Part shown: piece after piece, positions 18,517-25,633 of the stretch
How positions within the stretch are numbered: position 1 is the stretch's first letter
Layout of the letters: each line of letters starts with the position of its first letter
NCBI RefSeq assembly: GCF_016905445.1
Contig: NZ_JAFEXF010000025.1
Location: 1 to 56,299, forward strand
DNA length: 56,299 nt
From: Streptomyces sp. G44
Lineage (GTDB): Bacteria; Actinomycetota; Actinomycetes; Streptomycetales; Streptomycetaceae
Direction: 5' to 3'
Program-made: the position numbers and the translations under genes
The notes under the pieces: generated by a model
Databases searched by the model: none
What the model saw: the letters and a program-made list of their open reading frames with translations, nothing else
Told to the model about the DNA's origin: nothing

Positions 18517-19532
18517 CTCATTCCCGGGTGGGGGCCAAGGGCAAGGACGGTGGCGTCGTCACGGCGCCGGCGATGGGTGTGGAGCAGCGAGGCGGCCAGC
18601 AGCGCGGGAGGCAGCGCGAGACGCGCGGCGGTGGGGGACTGCGTCCACCGGTGGTCGATCCCGTCGGTGTGCACGGCCACGGTGGTGTGCTCCGACAGAT
18701 CCACGAACCGGCTCCTGGGAGCGGGGAGGGTGTACCCCACGATTCCGGCCTGCCCGTTGAACTGGTGGTGGATGCCTTCCGGGGAGAGTGCCACGGCGCG
18801 GACGTTGCCCACCCCGCAGAACTCGGCCCGCCCGGCGGCGATGCGCAGCGCGGCCACGGCGGCGCCCCGCGTGTGCCGCAGCGCCTTGTGCAGCGCGGTC
18901 AGGATGTCCGCCAGCGGGGTGGCCGGGTCCGCCAGGAACGTCCGCTCGGCACGCTGGGCGGCCATGGCCGCCTCGGGGCCGTGGCCGAGGCCGTCGATCA
19001 CCAACGCGGTCCGCACCCCGCGGCCTTCGGCGACGGCGTATCCGTCGCCGCTCGCGTCCTCGCCTTCGGCGGGCAGGCACAAGGCGCCCAACGCCCCGAG
19101 GGACGCCCCGGGCGGCGGGGCGTCCGGGGCGGCGAGGCGGGCGTGCACGAGCGTGCCGAGCCCCGCCTCGGACCGGATGGCGAAGTCCGTGGCGATCCGG
19201 CGCGCGGCGCCGAGGCCCGCGCCGATCGTCCGGGTGGTGCTGTACCCGTCCCGCAGGCTCAGGTTGACGTCGGCCATGCCGGGGCCGGTGTCGACGGCCA
19301 TGACATCCAGGCCGGCGCCGAACGGCGCCCGGTGGGCGAACAGGGCGCCGTTGCGGGCGTGTTTGACGATGTTGCTGGCCAACTCGCTGGCGAGGACGGC
19401 CGCCTGGTCGGGCAGCACACCCCGCATCTCGCACGCGGAGGCCAGGGAGCGGGCGTGGTCGGCCGCGCTCTGCACAGCGCTCGGATGGTCGATGGCGATG
19501 TGCAGAGTACGGGTCGCGACGCTGCTGTTCAC
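18513..19532 (-). CDS. Fusion of GHKL ATPase (RsbT/RsbW-like) and PP2C phosphatase (RsbX-like)
   Basis: The 339-residue protein has an N-terminal histidine-kinase-like ATPase domain (N box ELASNIVKHARNG, G1 DTGPGMAD, G2 GAGLGAARRI) and a C-terminal PP2C domain (VIDGLGHG, HTDGIDH, DDATVLALG). The GTG at 19532 overlaps the rsbT stop (GTGA) and its own stop overlaps the next gene. In Bacillus the RsbX phosphatase resets RsbR/RsbS; here the same activity appears fused to a protein-kinase-type domain. Whether the ATPase half is an active kinase is not known. Confidence 0.83.
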   Translation of the reverse strand: MNSSVATRTLHIAIDHPSAVQSAADHARSLASACEMRGVLPDQAAVLASELASNIVKHARNGALFAHRAPFGAGLDVMAVDTGPGMADVNLSLRDGYSTTRTIGAGLGAARRIATDFAIRSEAGLGTLVHARLAAPDAPPPGASLGALGALCLPAEGEDASGDGYAVAEGRGVRTALVIDGLGHGPEAAMAAQRAERTFLADPATPLADILTALHKALRHTRGAAVAALRIAAGRAEFCGVGNVRAVALSPEGIHHQFNGQAGIVGYTLPAPRSRFVDLSEHTTVAVHTDGIDHRWTQSPTAARLALPPALLAASLLHTHRRRRDDATVLALGPHPGMR

Positions 19533-20011
19533 CCGCGTCCGTTCCAGCGTACGGCGGTCACGGTCGTGCCCCGGCCGGGCGAGGACCACACATGGAACTC
19601 GTCCATGAGGCGCCGCGCTCCGCCCAGACCGTGCCCGAGGCCCGCACCGGTGGTGAAACCGTCGGTGAACGCCTGCTCGATGTCGGCGATGCCCGGTCCC
19701 TGGTCGCTCACCACGAGCTTCAGGCCCCGGCGACCGCTCTGCTGCACGATCTCCAGGGTGAGGGTGCCGCCGCCGCCGTGCACGTAGGCGTTGCGGGCCA
19801 GTTCGCTCGCGGCCGTGACGACGCGGGTCTGGTCCACGAGCCCGAAGCCGACCCGCACGGTCGCTTCGCGCACCGCGTGCCGTGCCGCCAGCAGGTCCTC
19901 CTCCGCCCGGATGGCGTGGACGGCACGCAGGCCGTCGCTCTCCGGGAGGCTCCCGGCGCGCGCGGGGGAGGGGAGGGCCGACGTCTCTTCGAGGTCACCG
20001 TAGAGGGTCAA
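19529..20011 (-). CDS. rsbT: RsbT-like serine/threonine kinase of the stressosome
   Basis: The 160-residue GHKL-fold kinase has the N box ELARNAYVHGGGG, G1 motif DQGPGIAD and the glycine-rich lid GAGLGHGLGGARRLMDEF. RsbT phosphorylates RsbS and RsbR and then activates the phosphatase partner. The most upstream start is a TTG at 20011 that overlaps rsbS by 17 bp behind a G-rich site. The first 30 residues are low-complexity, so an internal GTG near the AVHAIRAEED stretch is also possible. Confidence 0.86.
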   Translation of the reverse strand: MTLYGDLEETSALPSPARAGSLPESDGLRAVHAIRAEEDLLAARHAVREATVRVGFGLVDQTRVVTAASELARNAYVHGGGGTLTLEIVQQSGRRGLKLVVSDQGPGIADIEQAFTDGFTTGAGLGHGLGGARRLMDEFHVWSSPGRGTTVTAVRWNGRG

Positions 20012-20414
20012 CGGGCCCCCCCTTTGGGGGTCGGGAGGCCGGCTGCCAACCCAACGCGATCATGCCCTGCTCCGCGTTGAGGGTGGTCTCCACACCGGAC
20101 AGCTGAAGCCCCAGTTCCACCAGAGTGATCGCGACCGCGGGTCGCATGCCGGCCACGATGACCCTGGCCCCCAGCAGACGTGCCGTGGTGGTCAGTTCCA
20201 TGAGCGTGCGCGCCACGAACGAGTCGATGATCTCCAGCCGCGAGATGTCGATGAGGACGGCGCACGCCCGGTCGGCGACGATGCGCTCCGTCAGCTCCTC
20301 GGTGAAGGCGATCGCGGCCTTGTCGTCGAGTTCGTTGAGCAGCCCGGTGACCAGCACGTCACCGAGCCGCAGGATCGGGACGCCGCTGAGGCCGCCGCTC
20401 AGGCCCCCGCTCAC
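19995..20414 (-). CDS. rsbS: RsbS-like STAS-domain stressosome protein
   Basis: The 139-residue protein is a single STAS domain with the phospho-acceptor region DISRLEIIDSF; Ser65 matches the Ser phosphorylated by RsbT in RsbS. The first 11 residues repeat SGGL and are unlike the rest. The GTG at 20414 overlaps the rsbR stop (GTGA). RsbS and RsbR form the stressosome core that traps RsbT until stress. Confidence 0.88.
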   Translation of the reverse strand: MSGGLSGGLSGVPILRLGDVLVTGLLNELDDKAAIAFTEELTERIVADRACAVLIDISRLEIIDSFVARTLMELTTTARLLGARVIVAGMRPAVAITLVELGLQLSGVETTLNAEQGMIALGWQPASRPPKGGPVDPLR

Positions 20415-21292
20415 CGCGCATCCGCGAACGAGGACCGCTGGACCTGCTGGGACGTGAGCAACGGAATGGCGGCCGCCAACGCGTCCGCCAGCGTCGCCCG
20501 CGTCAGGATGGTCGACAGGTCGATGCCGAGCTGCGCGATGATCTGGGCGATCGGCGGGCGGATGCCGCTGATCACACAGTCGGCACCCATCAGCCGCACG
20601 GCGTTGACCGTCTGCATGAGGTGGTGCGCGACCGCGGTGTCCACCGTCGGCACCCCCGTGATGTCGATGATCGCGACCTGCGCCTCGTCCCGCTCGATGG
20701 CCTCCAGCAGGTTCTCCATCACCACCTGCGTGCGGGTCGTGTCGAGCGTCCCGATCAGCGGCACGGCGAGGACCCGGTCCCAGATGCGCACCACGGGCGT
20801 GGACACCTCCAGGAGCTGCCGGCTCTGACGCCGGATGATCTCCTCGCGGCCCTCCACGTAGATCTCGAAGGACATCGCGCCCGCGGTGTCGAGCAGCCGG
20901 TTGATGAACAGCGCCGCGTCGTAGAGCGCGTTGACGTCACGCGTGTCGGACTGCACCGCTTCCAGCAGCGCTTCCTTGAGAGCCAAAATGGCCGGGGACG
21001 TGGCCGTGGGGGTGGCGCCGCCACGCGCGCGGCGCAGCGACAGGTCCGTGACGGCCTGGCGCAGGCCGGGGTGCGAGGTGACCACGTTCTGTACCGGAAG
21101 ATCGGTCTCAAGGCCGGCGAGGAGGGCTTCGACCAAGGAGTCGGCCTCCTCGTTCAGCTCGGCCTCCGTGATGCCTGTCTCCAGAACGGCTTGTTCCGCC
21201 TGAAGCTGCACCCATCGGTCGGCCACCTTCTCGCCCTGCTCGCGCAGCGCGGTGCTGACGCGCAGCCGGGCCTCGGACTCACTGGTAGTCAT
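20411..21292 (-). CDS. rsbR: RsbR-like stressosome scaffold/sensor
   Basis: The 293-residue protein has an N-terminal all-helical, globin-like sensor region (about 1-155), a linker helix, and a C-terminal STAS domain (about 170-285). The phosphorylatable Thr219 lies in DITGVPTVDTAVAHH, and a second Thr region (GTLDTTRTQ, about 181-189) matches the other RsbR phosphosite. The ATG at 21292 follows AAGGTGG. It heads a five-gene reverse-strand chain with overlapping starts and stops. The input signal is unknown. Confidence 0.9.
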   Translation of the reverse strand: MTTSESEARLRVSTALREQGEKVADRWVQLQAEQAVLETGITEAELNEEADSLVEALLAGLETDLPVQNVVTSHPGLRQAVTDLSLRRARGGATPTATSPAILALKEALLEAVQSDTRDVNALYDAALFINRLLDTAGAMSFEIYVEGREEIIRRQSRQLLEVSTPVVRIWDRVLAVPLIGTLDTTRTQVVMENLLEAIERDEAQVAIIDITGVPTVDTAVAHHLMQTVNAVRLMGADCVISGIRPPIAQIIAQLGIDLSTILTRATLADALAAAIPLLTSQQVQRSSFADAR

Positions 21293-21444
21293 TCATCCAC
21301 CTTAGCAATTGTTGTCGCACGGCAAATGTTAGCCGAGGGTGGCGATCTTCAGAAGACGGGTCGTGCCGACGCGGCGACCGGCCGCGCCGGGACACCGCGC
21401 GCATCCGAACCCCACACGAGTCGACCTTCCACAAACCTCTGTGT

Positions 21445-21469
21445 GTACCTGGGAGCGTCGAAAGTAAAC
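21445..21469 (-). promoter_or_regulatory. Candidate SigB-type promoter upstream of the rsbR operon
   Basis: On the reverse strand GTTT is followed by 15 nt and then AGGTAC. This fits the Streptomyces SigB consensus GNNT-N14-16-GGGTAC/T at all but one position. It lies about 150 nt upstream of the rsbR start. It would let the stress sigma factor boost its own regulators. Confidence 0.4.
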
Positions 21470-21525
21470 CCACGTGATCCAGCCCACCGTCACCACGCGC
21501 CTGCCAGGGGCGACCGCACGGTGCG

Positions 21526-22026
21526 TCAGGCGGACTCGACCGGGCGGGCGCCCGCCGGTGTGCGCCCCGGCGCGGCGTGCTCCACCGCACGGTGAAAGCC
21601 GCTCAGACCCTTCAGCAGGGCGGAGCGTTCCGCCGGCCGCATCGCCGAGATGGCTTCCAGCAGCGCGCTCTCGCGGCGGGCCCGCAGCTCCGTGAGGTAA
21701 TTTTCTCCCCGGCTCGACAAGCGCAGTTCGAGCTCACGGCGGCTGGCCGGGCTGAGAGACCGCTCGATGAAACCCAGGGCGTGAAGACGATCACACATAC
21801 GACTCACCGAGGACGGCGCCGACCCCAAGAACTCACCGAGTGTCCGCAGATTGATCCCCTGGGCGCCGTCCAGGGCGTACAGCACACGCAGCTGCGACGA
21901 CGACACCGGTGCTGTGGGAGTGATGTCCCTGCCCCTGCTCCACAGCACCTCGAGCAGTTCGATGACTTCCCGGGCAGCATGCGCGGCCGCATCCTGATCG
22001 TCCCTGACGGAAGTTTCGGAATCCAT
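21526..22026 (-). CDS. MarR-family transcriptional regulator
   Basis: The 166-residue winged-helix protein has a recognition region LGEFLGSAPSSVSRMCDRLH and wing sequence ERSLSPASRRELELRLS. Its N-terminal helix holds two consecutive Asp-Asp/Ala stretches. I chose the ATG at 22026 because the upstream frame lacks another good start. It is divergent from a GAF-less SpoIIE phosphatase gene (157 nt gap) and lies 233 nt downstream of rsbR, in the same direction. The target is probably its divergent neighbour; the ligand is unknown. Confidence 0.85.
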   Translation of the reverse strand: MDSETSVRDDQDAAAHAAREVIELLEVLWSRGRDITPTAPVSSSQLRVLYALDGAQGINLRTLGEFLGSAPSSVSRMCDRLHALGFIERSLSPASRRELELRLSSRGENYLTELRARRESALLEAISAMRPAERSALLKGLSGFHRAVEHAAPGRTPAGARPVESA

Positions 22027-22183
22027 GCCCTCAACTGTGACACTTCGCAGTGGTCCTGTCAGTCGCTGAGGCATGGCAGACCGCCGGCTCCTTCTCGCAC
22101 TCTCGTCCCGTAACTCTCATCCCGGACTCCGGTCCTGAACTCTCGCAGTCTCATCCCGAACAGGAACAGGTGGTACCCGACCG

Positions 22184-23356
22184 GTGGACAGATTCACGGC
22201 TGTGGAACGCGCTCTGCGTCACTCCGCACCGCACGCTCTTCTCGAAACGGTGCAGGACGCGCTCACCGCCCACTACACAGCCCGCAAGGTCGACCTGCTC
22301 ATGGCCGACTACGCGATGACCATACTCCAACCGGTCAACGCCCTCCCGTACACGGCCACCCCCGTACCGATCCACACCAGCGCCCCCGGCCGGGCCTTCG
22401 GAGCGCAGGAACCGTACATCGAGGACGGCGGCGGCGAAGGGGAACCCCGCACCGCCCACCTCCCTGTGAGCGTGCGCGGTGACCGCATCGGCATCCTCAG
22501 CGTCCGGCTGCCCGCCGATGCCTGCGATCCGGACACCGTGCGCGAACTCGCCGACGTGGCGGAGGTCCTCGGCCACGAGATCGTCGTGGCCGAGCGAGAC
22601 ACCGATCTCTACCTCCAGGCGCGGCGCGCCGACCGGCTCACCCTCGCCGCCGAGATGCAGTGGCAGCTGCTGCCGGGCCGTTCCTGCTCCCGTCCCGAGT
22701 ACGAGATCGGCGCCCAGCTCGAACCGGCCTACGCCATCCACGGCGACAACTTCGACTGGTCGGCCTCCGCCGACCACCTCACGCTCACCGTCACCAACGG
22801 CATGGGCGAGGGCATCGAAGCGGCGCTGCTCACCAACCTGGCCATCAACGCGCTGCGCAACGCCCGCCGCGCGGGACTCTCGCTGAGCGACCAGGCCTGC
22901 CTGGCCGACCAGGCCGTCTACGGGCACTACCAAGGCGCCGTCCACCTCTCCGTCCTGCTCCTGTGCTTCGACCTCGCCACCGGGGAGACGGAGATCATCG
23001 ACGCGGGCTCCCCGAAGATGTGGCGCATGCGCAACGGCAGGACCGAGCCCGTCGACCTGGACGGACAGCTCCCGCTCGGCATGGCCGAGGACACGCCCTA
23101 CACCCATGAGCGCCTCCAGCTCGAACCCGGGGACCGGCTCCTATTCGTCAGTGACGGGGTGTACGACGTGGCGTCGCCGACCGGGGAGCGCTACAGCGAG
23201 CGCGCGCTCACCCGGGCGATGAACAGTTCCCGCCTCCTGCCGCCCTCGCAGGTCCCGCGTGCGGTGCTCCAGGAACTCTCCGGGCACCGCGGCCCGGCCG
23301 TCACCGCCGAAGACGACGCCCTGATCGTGTGCCTCGACTGGCGGGGCCGCCCCTGA
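22184..23356 (+). CDS. SpoIIE-type PP2C phosphatase with N-terminal sensor-like domain
   Basis: The 390-residue protein has an N-terminal GAF-like sensor region (about 20-140) and a SpoIIE PP2C domain (about 150-385). Two metal-ligand aspartates are visible (HGDNFDWS and FVSDGVYD, with EDDALIV), but the central canonical Asp of the D-x-M-G-H-G motif is Asn (TVTNGMGEG). That variant may alter metal use or activity. The GTG at 22184 has only a weak site upstream. It is convergent with the sigma factor gene, so it may act in the same signalling route. Confidence 0.82.
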   Translation: MDRFTAVERALRHSAPHALLETVQDALTAHYTARKVDLLMADYAMTILQPVNALPYTATPVPIHTSAPGRAFGAQEPYIEDGGGEGEPRTAHLPVSVRGDRIGILSVRLPADACDPDTVRELADVAEVLGHEIVVAERDTDLYLQARRADRLTLAAEMQWQLLPGRSCSRPEYEIGAQLEPAYAIHGDNFDWSASADHLTLTVTNGMGEGIEAALLTNLAINALRNARRAGLSLSDQACLADQAVYGHYQGAVHLSVLLLCFDLATGETEIIDAGSPKMWRMRNGRTEPVDLDGQLPLGMAEDTPYTHERLQLEPGDRLLFVSDGVYDVASPTGERYSERALTRAMNSSRLLPPSQVPRAVLQELSGHRGPAVTAEDDALIVCLDWRGRP

Positions 23357-23385
23357 GGCACGGCCCGCTCCGGACGGGGGGCGGA

Positions 23386-24228
23386 TCAGCCGGCGGGGGT
23401 GAGCATGCCCGCGCGCAGGCGCTTCAGTGTGCGGGTCAGCAGCCGGGAGACGTGCATCTGCGAGACGCCGAGGCGTTCACCGATCTGCGACTGGGTCAGC
23501 TCTTCGACGAACCGCAGATGAAGGATCTCCCGGTCGCGCTCGTCGAGTTCGGCGATCAGGGGAGCCAGCGTGTGGAAGTCCTCCACGAGCTCCAGCGCGG
23601 GGTCCTCCTCGCCGATGAAGTCCGCGAGGGCCGCCTCGCCCTCTGCGGGGTCGCCGTGCACGGCCGCGTCCAGGGAGGTGGAGTGGTAGCCGTTGGCGGC
23701 GACCTGGGTCTCGATGACCTCGTCCTCGGTCAGGTTCATGAGGGCGGCCAGTTCGGCGACGCGCGGAGCCCGGCCGAGCCGCGTGCTGAGCTCCTCCGTG
23801 GCCTTGGCCAGCTCCACCCGGGCCTCTTGCAGACGGCGCGGGACGTGCACCGCCCAGGAGGTGTCACGGAAGAACCGCTTGATCTCACCGACGATGTACG
23901 GCACCGCGAAGGTGGCGAACTGGGTGTCGCGGGACAGCTCGAAACGGTCGATGGCCTTGATCAGGCCGATCATGCCGACCTGGACGATGTCCTCCATGTC
24001 GTCGGCGCGGTTGCGGAAGCGTCCGGCCGCGTAGCGGACCAGCGACATGTTCATCTCGATCAGGGTGTTCCGCGCGTACTGGTACTCGGCGGTGCCTTCC
24101 TCCGCCGTGGCGAGCCGGCCGAAGAACAGCTTCGACAGGGCCCGGGCATCCTGCGGGGCCACGGACCGCGGTGCGGTGATCTCCGGCAGTTGCGTGCTTT
24201 CGGTCACGGCCTGCGTGGTGGTCGCCAT
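23386..24228 (-). CDS. SigB/SigF-family RNA polymerase sigma factor
   Basis: The 280-residue group 3 sigma factor has region 2 (NMSLVRYAAGRFRNRADDME, then DIVQVGMIGLIKAIDRFE), region 3 and region 4 with the HTH SQIGERLGVSQMHVSRLL. It is longer than B. subtilis SigB owing to a 35-residue N-terminal extension. The ATG at 24228 follows GGGAGGG. No RsbV/RsbW anti-sigma pair is adjacent; the nearest partner-switching genes are the stressosome operon 2 kb away. Stress or sporulation control is the expected role. Confidence 0.92.
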   Translation of the reverse strand: MATTTQAVTESTQLPEITAPRSVAPQDARALSKLFFGRLATAEEGTAEYQYARNTLIEMNMSLVRYAAGRFRNRADDMEDIVQVGMIGLIKAIDRFELSRDTQFATFAVPYIVGEIKRFFRDTSWAVHVPRRLQEARVELAKATEELSTRLGRAPRVAELAALMNLTEDEVIETQVAANGYHSTSLDAAVHGDPAEGEAALADFIGEEDPALELVEDFHTLAPLIAELDERDREILHLRFVEELTQSQIGERLGVSQMHVSRLLTRTLKRLRAGMLTPAG

Positions 24229-24301
24229 GGTGATGTGTGTCCCTCCCTGTCTGGTCGGCCCTGCGTCGCTCGCGAGTCGCCGAGGGGCCGGTGCCCCGCG
24301 C

Positions 24302-24326
24302 TTACCCCGGTCCCTGCACTTCATGC
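24302..24326 (-). promoter_or_regulatory. Candidate SigB-type promoter upstream of the sigma factor gene
   Basis: On the reverse strand GCAT, 15 nt and GGGTAA lie about 75 nt upstream of the sigma start. This matches GNNT-N14-16-GGGTA(C/T) except for the last base, so the gene may be autoregulated. Confidence 0.35.
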
Positions 24327-24369
24327 CCACCGGATCACGACGACTTCTCACGCCGTCCGTCCGGTCCGG

Positions 24370-24489
24370 GCTCAGCCCCTCGCACTTCATGCGCAGGGTC
24401 ATGCGGTATCCCGCCAGGAAATCCTGGAGGCTCGCCAGTTCGCCCTCCGGGCCGGCTCCGTGGTTCTCGCGGGGATCGTCGTCCGGGCC
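24370..24489. other. Inverted segment inside the DinB/DUF664 gene
   Basis: About 115-120 bp encode the family's N-terminus on the minus strand while the flanks encode the rest on the plus strand. Both borders lie at TCCGGGC (24366-24372 and 24482-24488); the right one extends to the palindrome CGGGCCCG. Borders are accurate to a few bases only, because the junctions share microhomology. Confidence 0.7.
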
Positions 24490-24628
24490 CGAGCAGTTGG
24501 CCCGCCGCTCGGTCCCGCCCTCGACGATGTCGCTGCTCGGCCTGGTCCGCCACCTCGCCGAGACGGAACGCGACTGGCACAACTGGATCAGCGACGGCGA
24601 CCCGCTGCCGACGCTGTACGGCCACCCC

Positions 24629-24655
24629 GACGGCGACGGCGACGGCGACGGCGAC
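24629..24655 (+). repeat. GACGGC hexanucleotide tandem repeat inside the DinB remnant
   Basis: Four GACGGC units plus GAC encode a (Asp-Gly) run followed by DFDCDFDG. Family members usually have one HPDGDFDGA here, so the repeat looks like slippage in a relaxed gene. Confidence 0.7.
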
Positions 24656-24937
24656 TTCGACTGCGACTTCGACGGAGCCGTGGCCGAACAGGCCGAGGTC
24701 GACGCCGCGTACGCCGCCCTGGCGCGCGAACAGGCCGCGACCGACGCGGCGCCGGCGGGCCTCACCGACCTGGGCGAGCGGCTGGGCAAGGAAGGCATCG
24801 CGGTCCGGGAGCTGATGGTGCACCGGATCGAGGAGTACGCCCGCCACTGCGGACACGCCGACCTGCTGCGCGAATGCGTCGACGGCAGGGTGGGCCAGTG
24901 ACCCGGCGCGGGGTCGTCGGGTTGCTTGCCGCCGACC

Positions 24938-24966
24938 GCGAACCGCACGGCGGCCGTGCGGTTCGC
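24938..24966 (+). terminator. Hairpin downstream of the DinB/DUF664 remnant
   Basis: GCGAACCGCACGG and CCGTGCGGTTCGC form perfect 13-bp arms with a CGG loop, 37 nt after the stop codon. It is very likely the intrinsic terminator of the former gene, and it ends 26 nt before the next start. Confidence 0.8.
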
Positions 24967-24991
24967 GCCGGCCGGGGCAGGAAGCTCCGCC

Positions 24992-25617
24992 ATGCCCACG
25001 ACCACGCCGCGGATACCCCCCGGACGGAGCAGCGCCCCCGGGTGCCGCCCGCCGCCGTCGGGGGAGGGCGGCGAACGCGTCGGCCCGGCGTCCTCGTGCC
25101 CCACCTGAACCACCGCCACGGCCCCGCACCGGTGATCGGGCGTCCCGAGCAGATCGGGACGCAGGAGCGGCCCGAATTCTTCGCCCGCGTGACGCCCCTC
25201 GCCGAGGCGCACGCCACCGAACGCGTCCTGCGCGACGCCGACGCCTCCCTCGGCTTCCGCACCGCTCAGCCCGAGGTCACCGCCGGGCCGATCCCCGTGA
25301 ACGGCTCCTGCATGGGCGCCGTCCTGGCGATGCGCACCGCGGCGGCCCACCCCGACCGGGTGGTCGCCGCCGCCGGGCTCCACCCCGGCCTCGCCGAGAA
25401 CGACATGTCGCCCGAGGACATCGGCGAACTCACCGCGGCCCTCGACGCCGCGGGTGCCGGGCACACCTGCGAGGTCGACCCCGACACCGTCCACGGCTGC
25501 ACCATGGCCGACACCGAGACCGACACCGACACCGACGCCTTCGACGCGTCGGCGCCGCGACGCCACTGGGAGCGTCCGCCGCCTCTCCTCGACCGCACCG
25601 TGGCCGCCGCCCGCTGA
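24992..25617 (+). pseudogene. Dienelactone hydrolase family gene, inverted segment and deletions
   Basis: An ATG after AGGAAG starts MPTTTPRIP, the usual N-terminus of this family. The body resumes in a different frame from about 25090: VLVPHLNHRHGPAPVIG, then PEVTAGPIPVNGSCMGAVLA with the nucleophile Cys, DMSPEDIGELTAALDAAG, and TVHGCTMADT with the catalytic His. The expected block ADAFAALPR...GGGRHPGALL is found on the minus strand between them. The stretches after PGVLL and after LHPG are shortened, and the tail has a GACACC slippage run. It is almost certainly nonfunctional. Confidence 0.78.
25018..25086. other. Inverted segment inside the dienelactone hydrolase gene
   Basis: Read on the minus strand, about 70 bp encode ADAFAALPR and, one nucleotide out of frame, GGGRHPGALL, matching the family between residues 15 and 35. 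The flanks read in the plus direction. The borders fall at CCCGG/CCGGG-type microhomologies. A plus-strand GGER in the same place is only the complement of the Ala-Asp-Ala-Phe codons. Confidence 0.65.
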
Positions 25618-25633
25618 CCTCCGCGGGCGTCCG

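Larger units (their letters stand above)
24370..24901 (+). pseudogene. DinB/DUF664-family gene broken by a small internal inversion
   Basis: The forward frame from 24488 to the TGA at 24901 reads PEQLARRSVPPSTMSLLGLV and ends with HRIEEYARHCGHADLLRE, the body and tail of a DUF664/DinB-like protein. The N-terminal part of the same family, LQDFLAGYRMTLRMKCEGLS, is on the opposite strand at about 24485-24370. Flipping that segment would restore ...KCEGLS-PEQLARR... in one frame. An ATG at 24527 could still give a 125-residue fragment. DinB-fold proteins are often metal-binding thiol transferases, but this copy is probably inactive. Confidence 0.8.

Noticed and set aside
15766..19608. A 1280-codon plus-strand open frame over crtI and the phosphatase genes
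   Set aside because: Same artefact: antisense to well-recognised genes, with low-complexity Arg/Gly/Val composition.
24047..24901. A 284-codon protein starting inside the sigma factor gene
   Set aside because: Only the part after 24488 looks like real protein; the first 145 codons are antisense sigma sequence and the inverted segment.
25060..25085. Plus-strand GGER-RPGVL reading of the dienelactone hydrolase gene by simple frameshift
   Set aside because: The minus-strand reading ADAFAALPR / GGGRHPGALL matches the family far better and over a longer stretch; GGER is the complement of the ADAFA codons.
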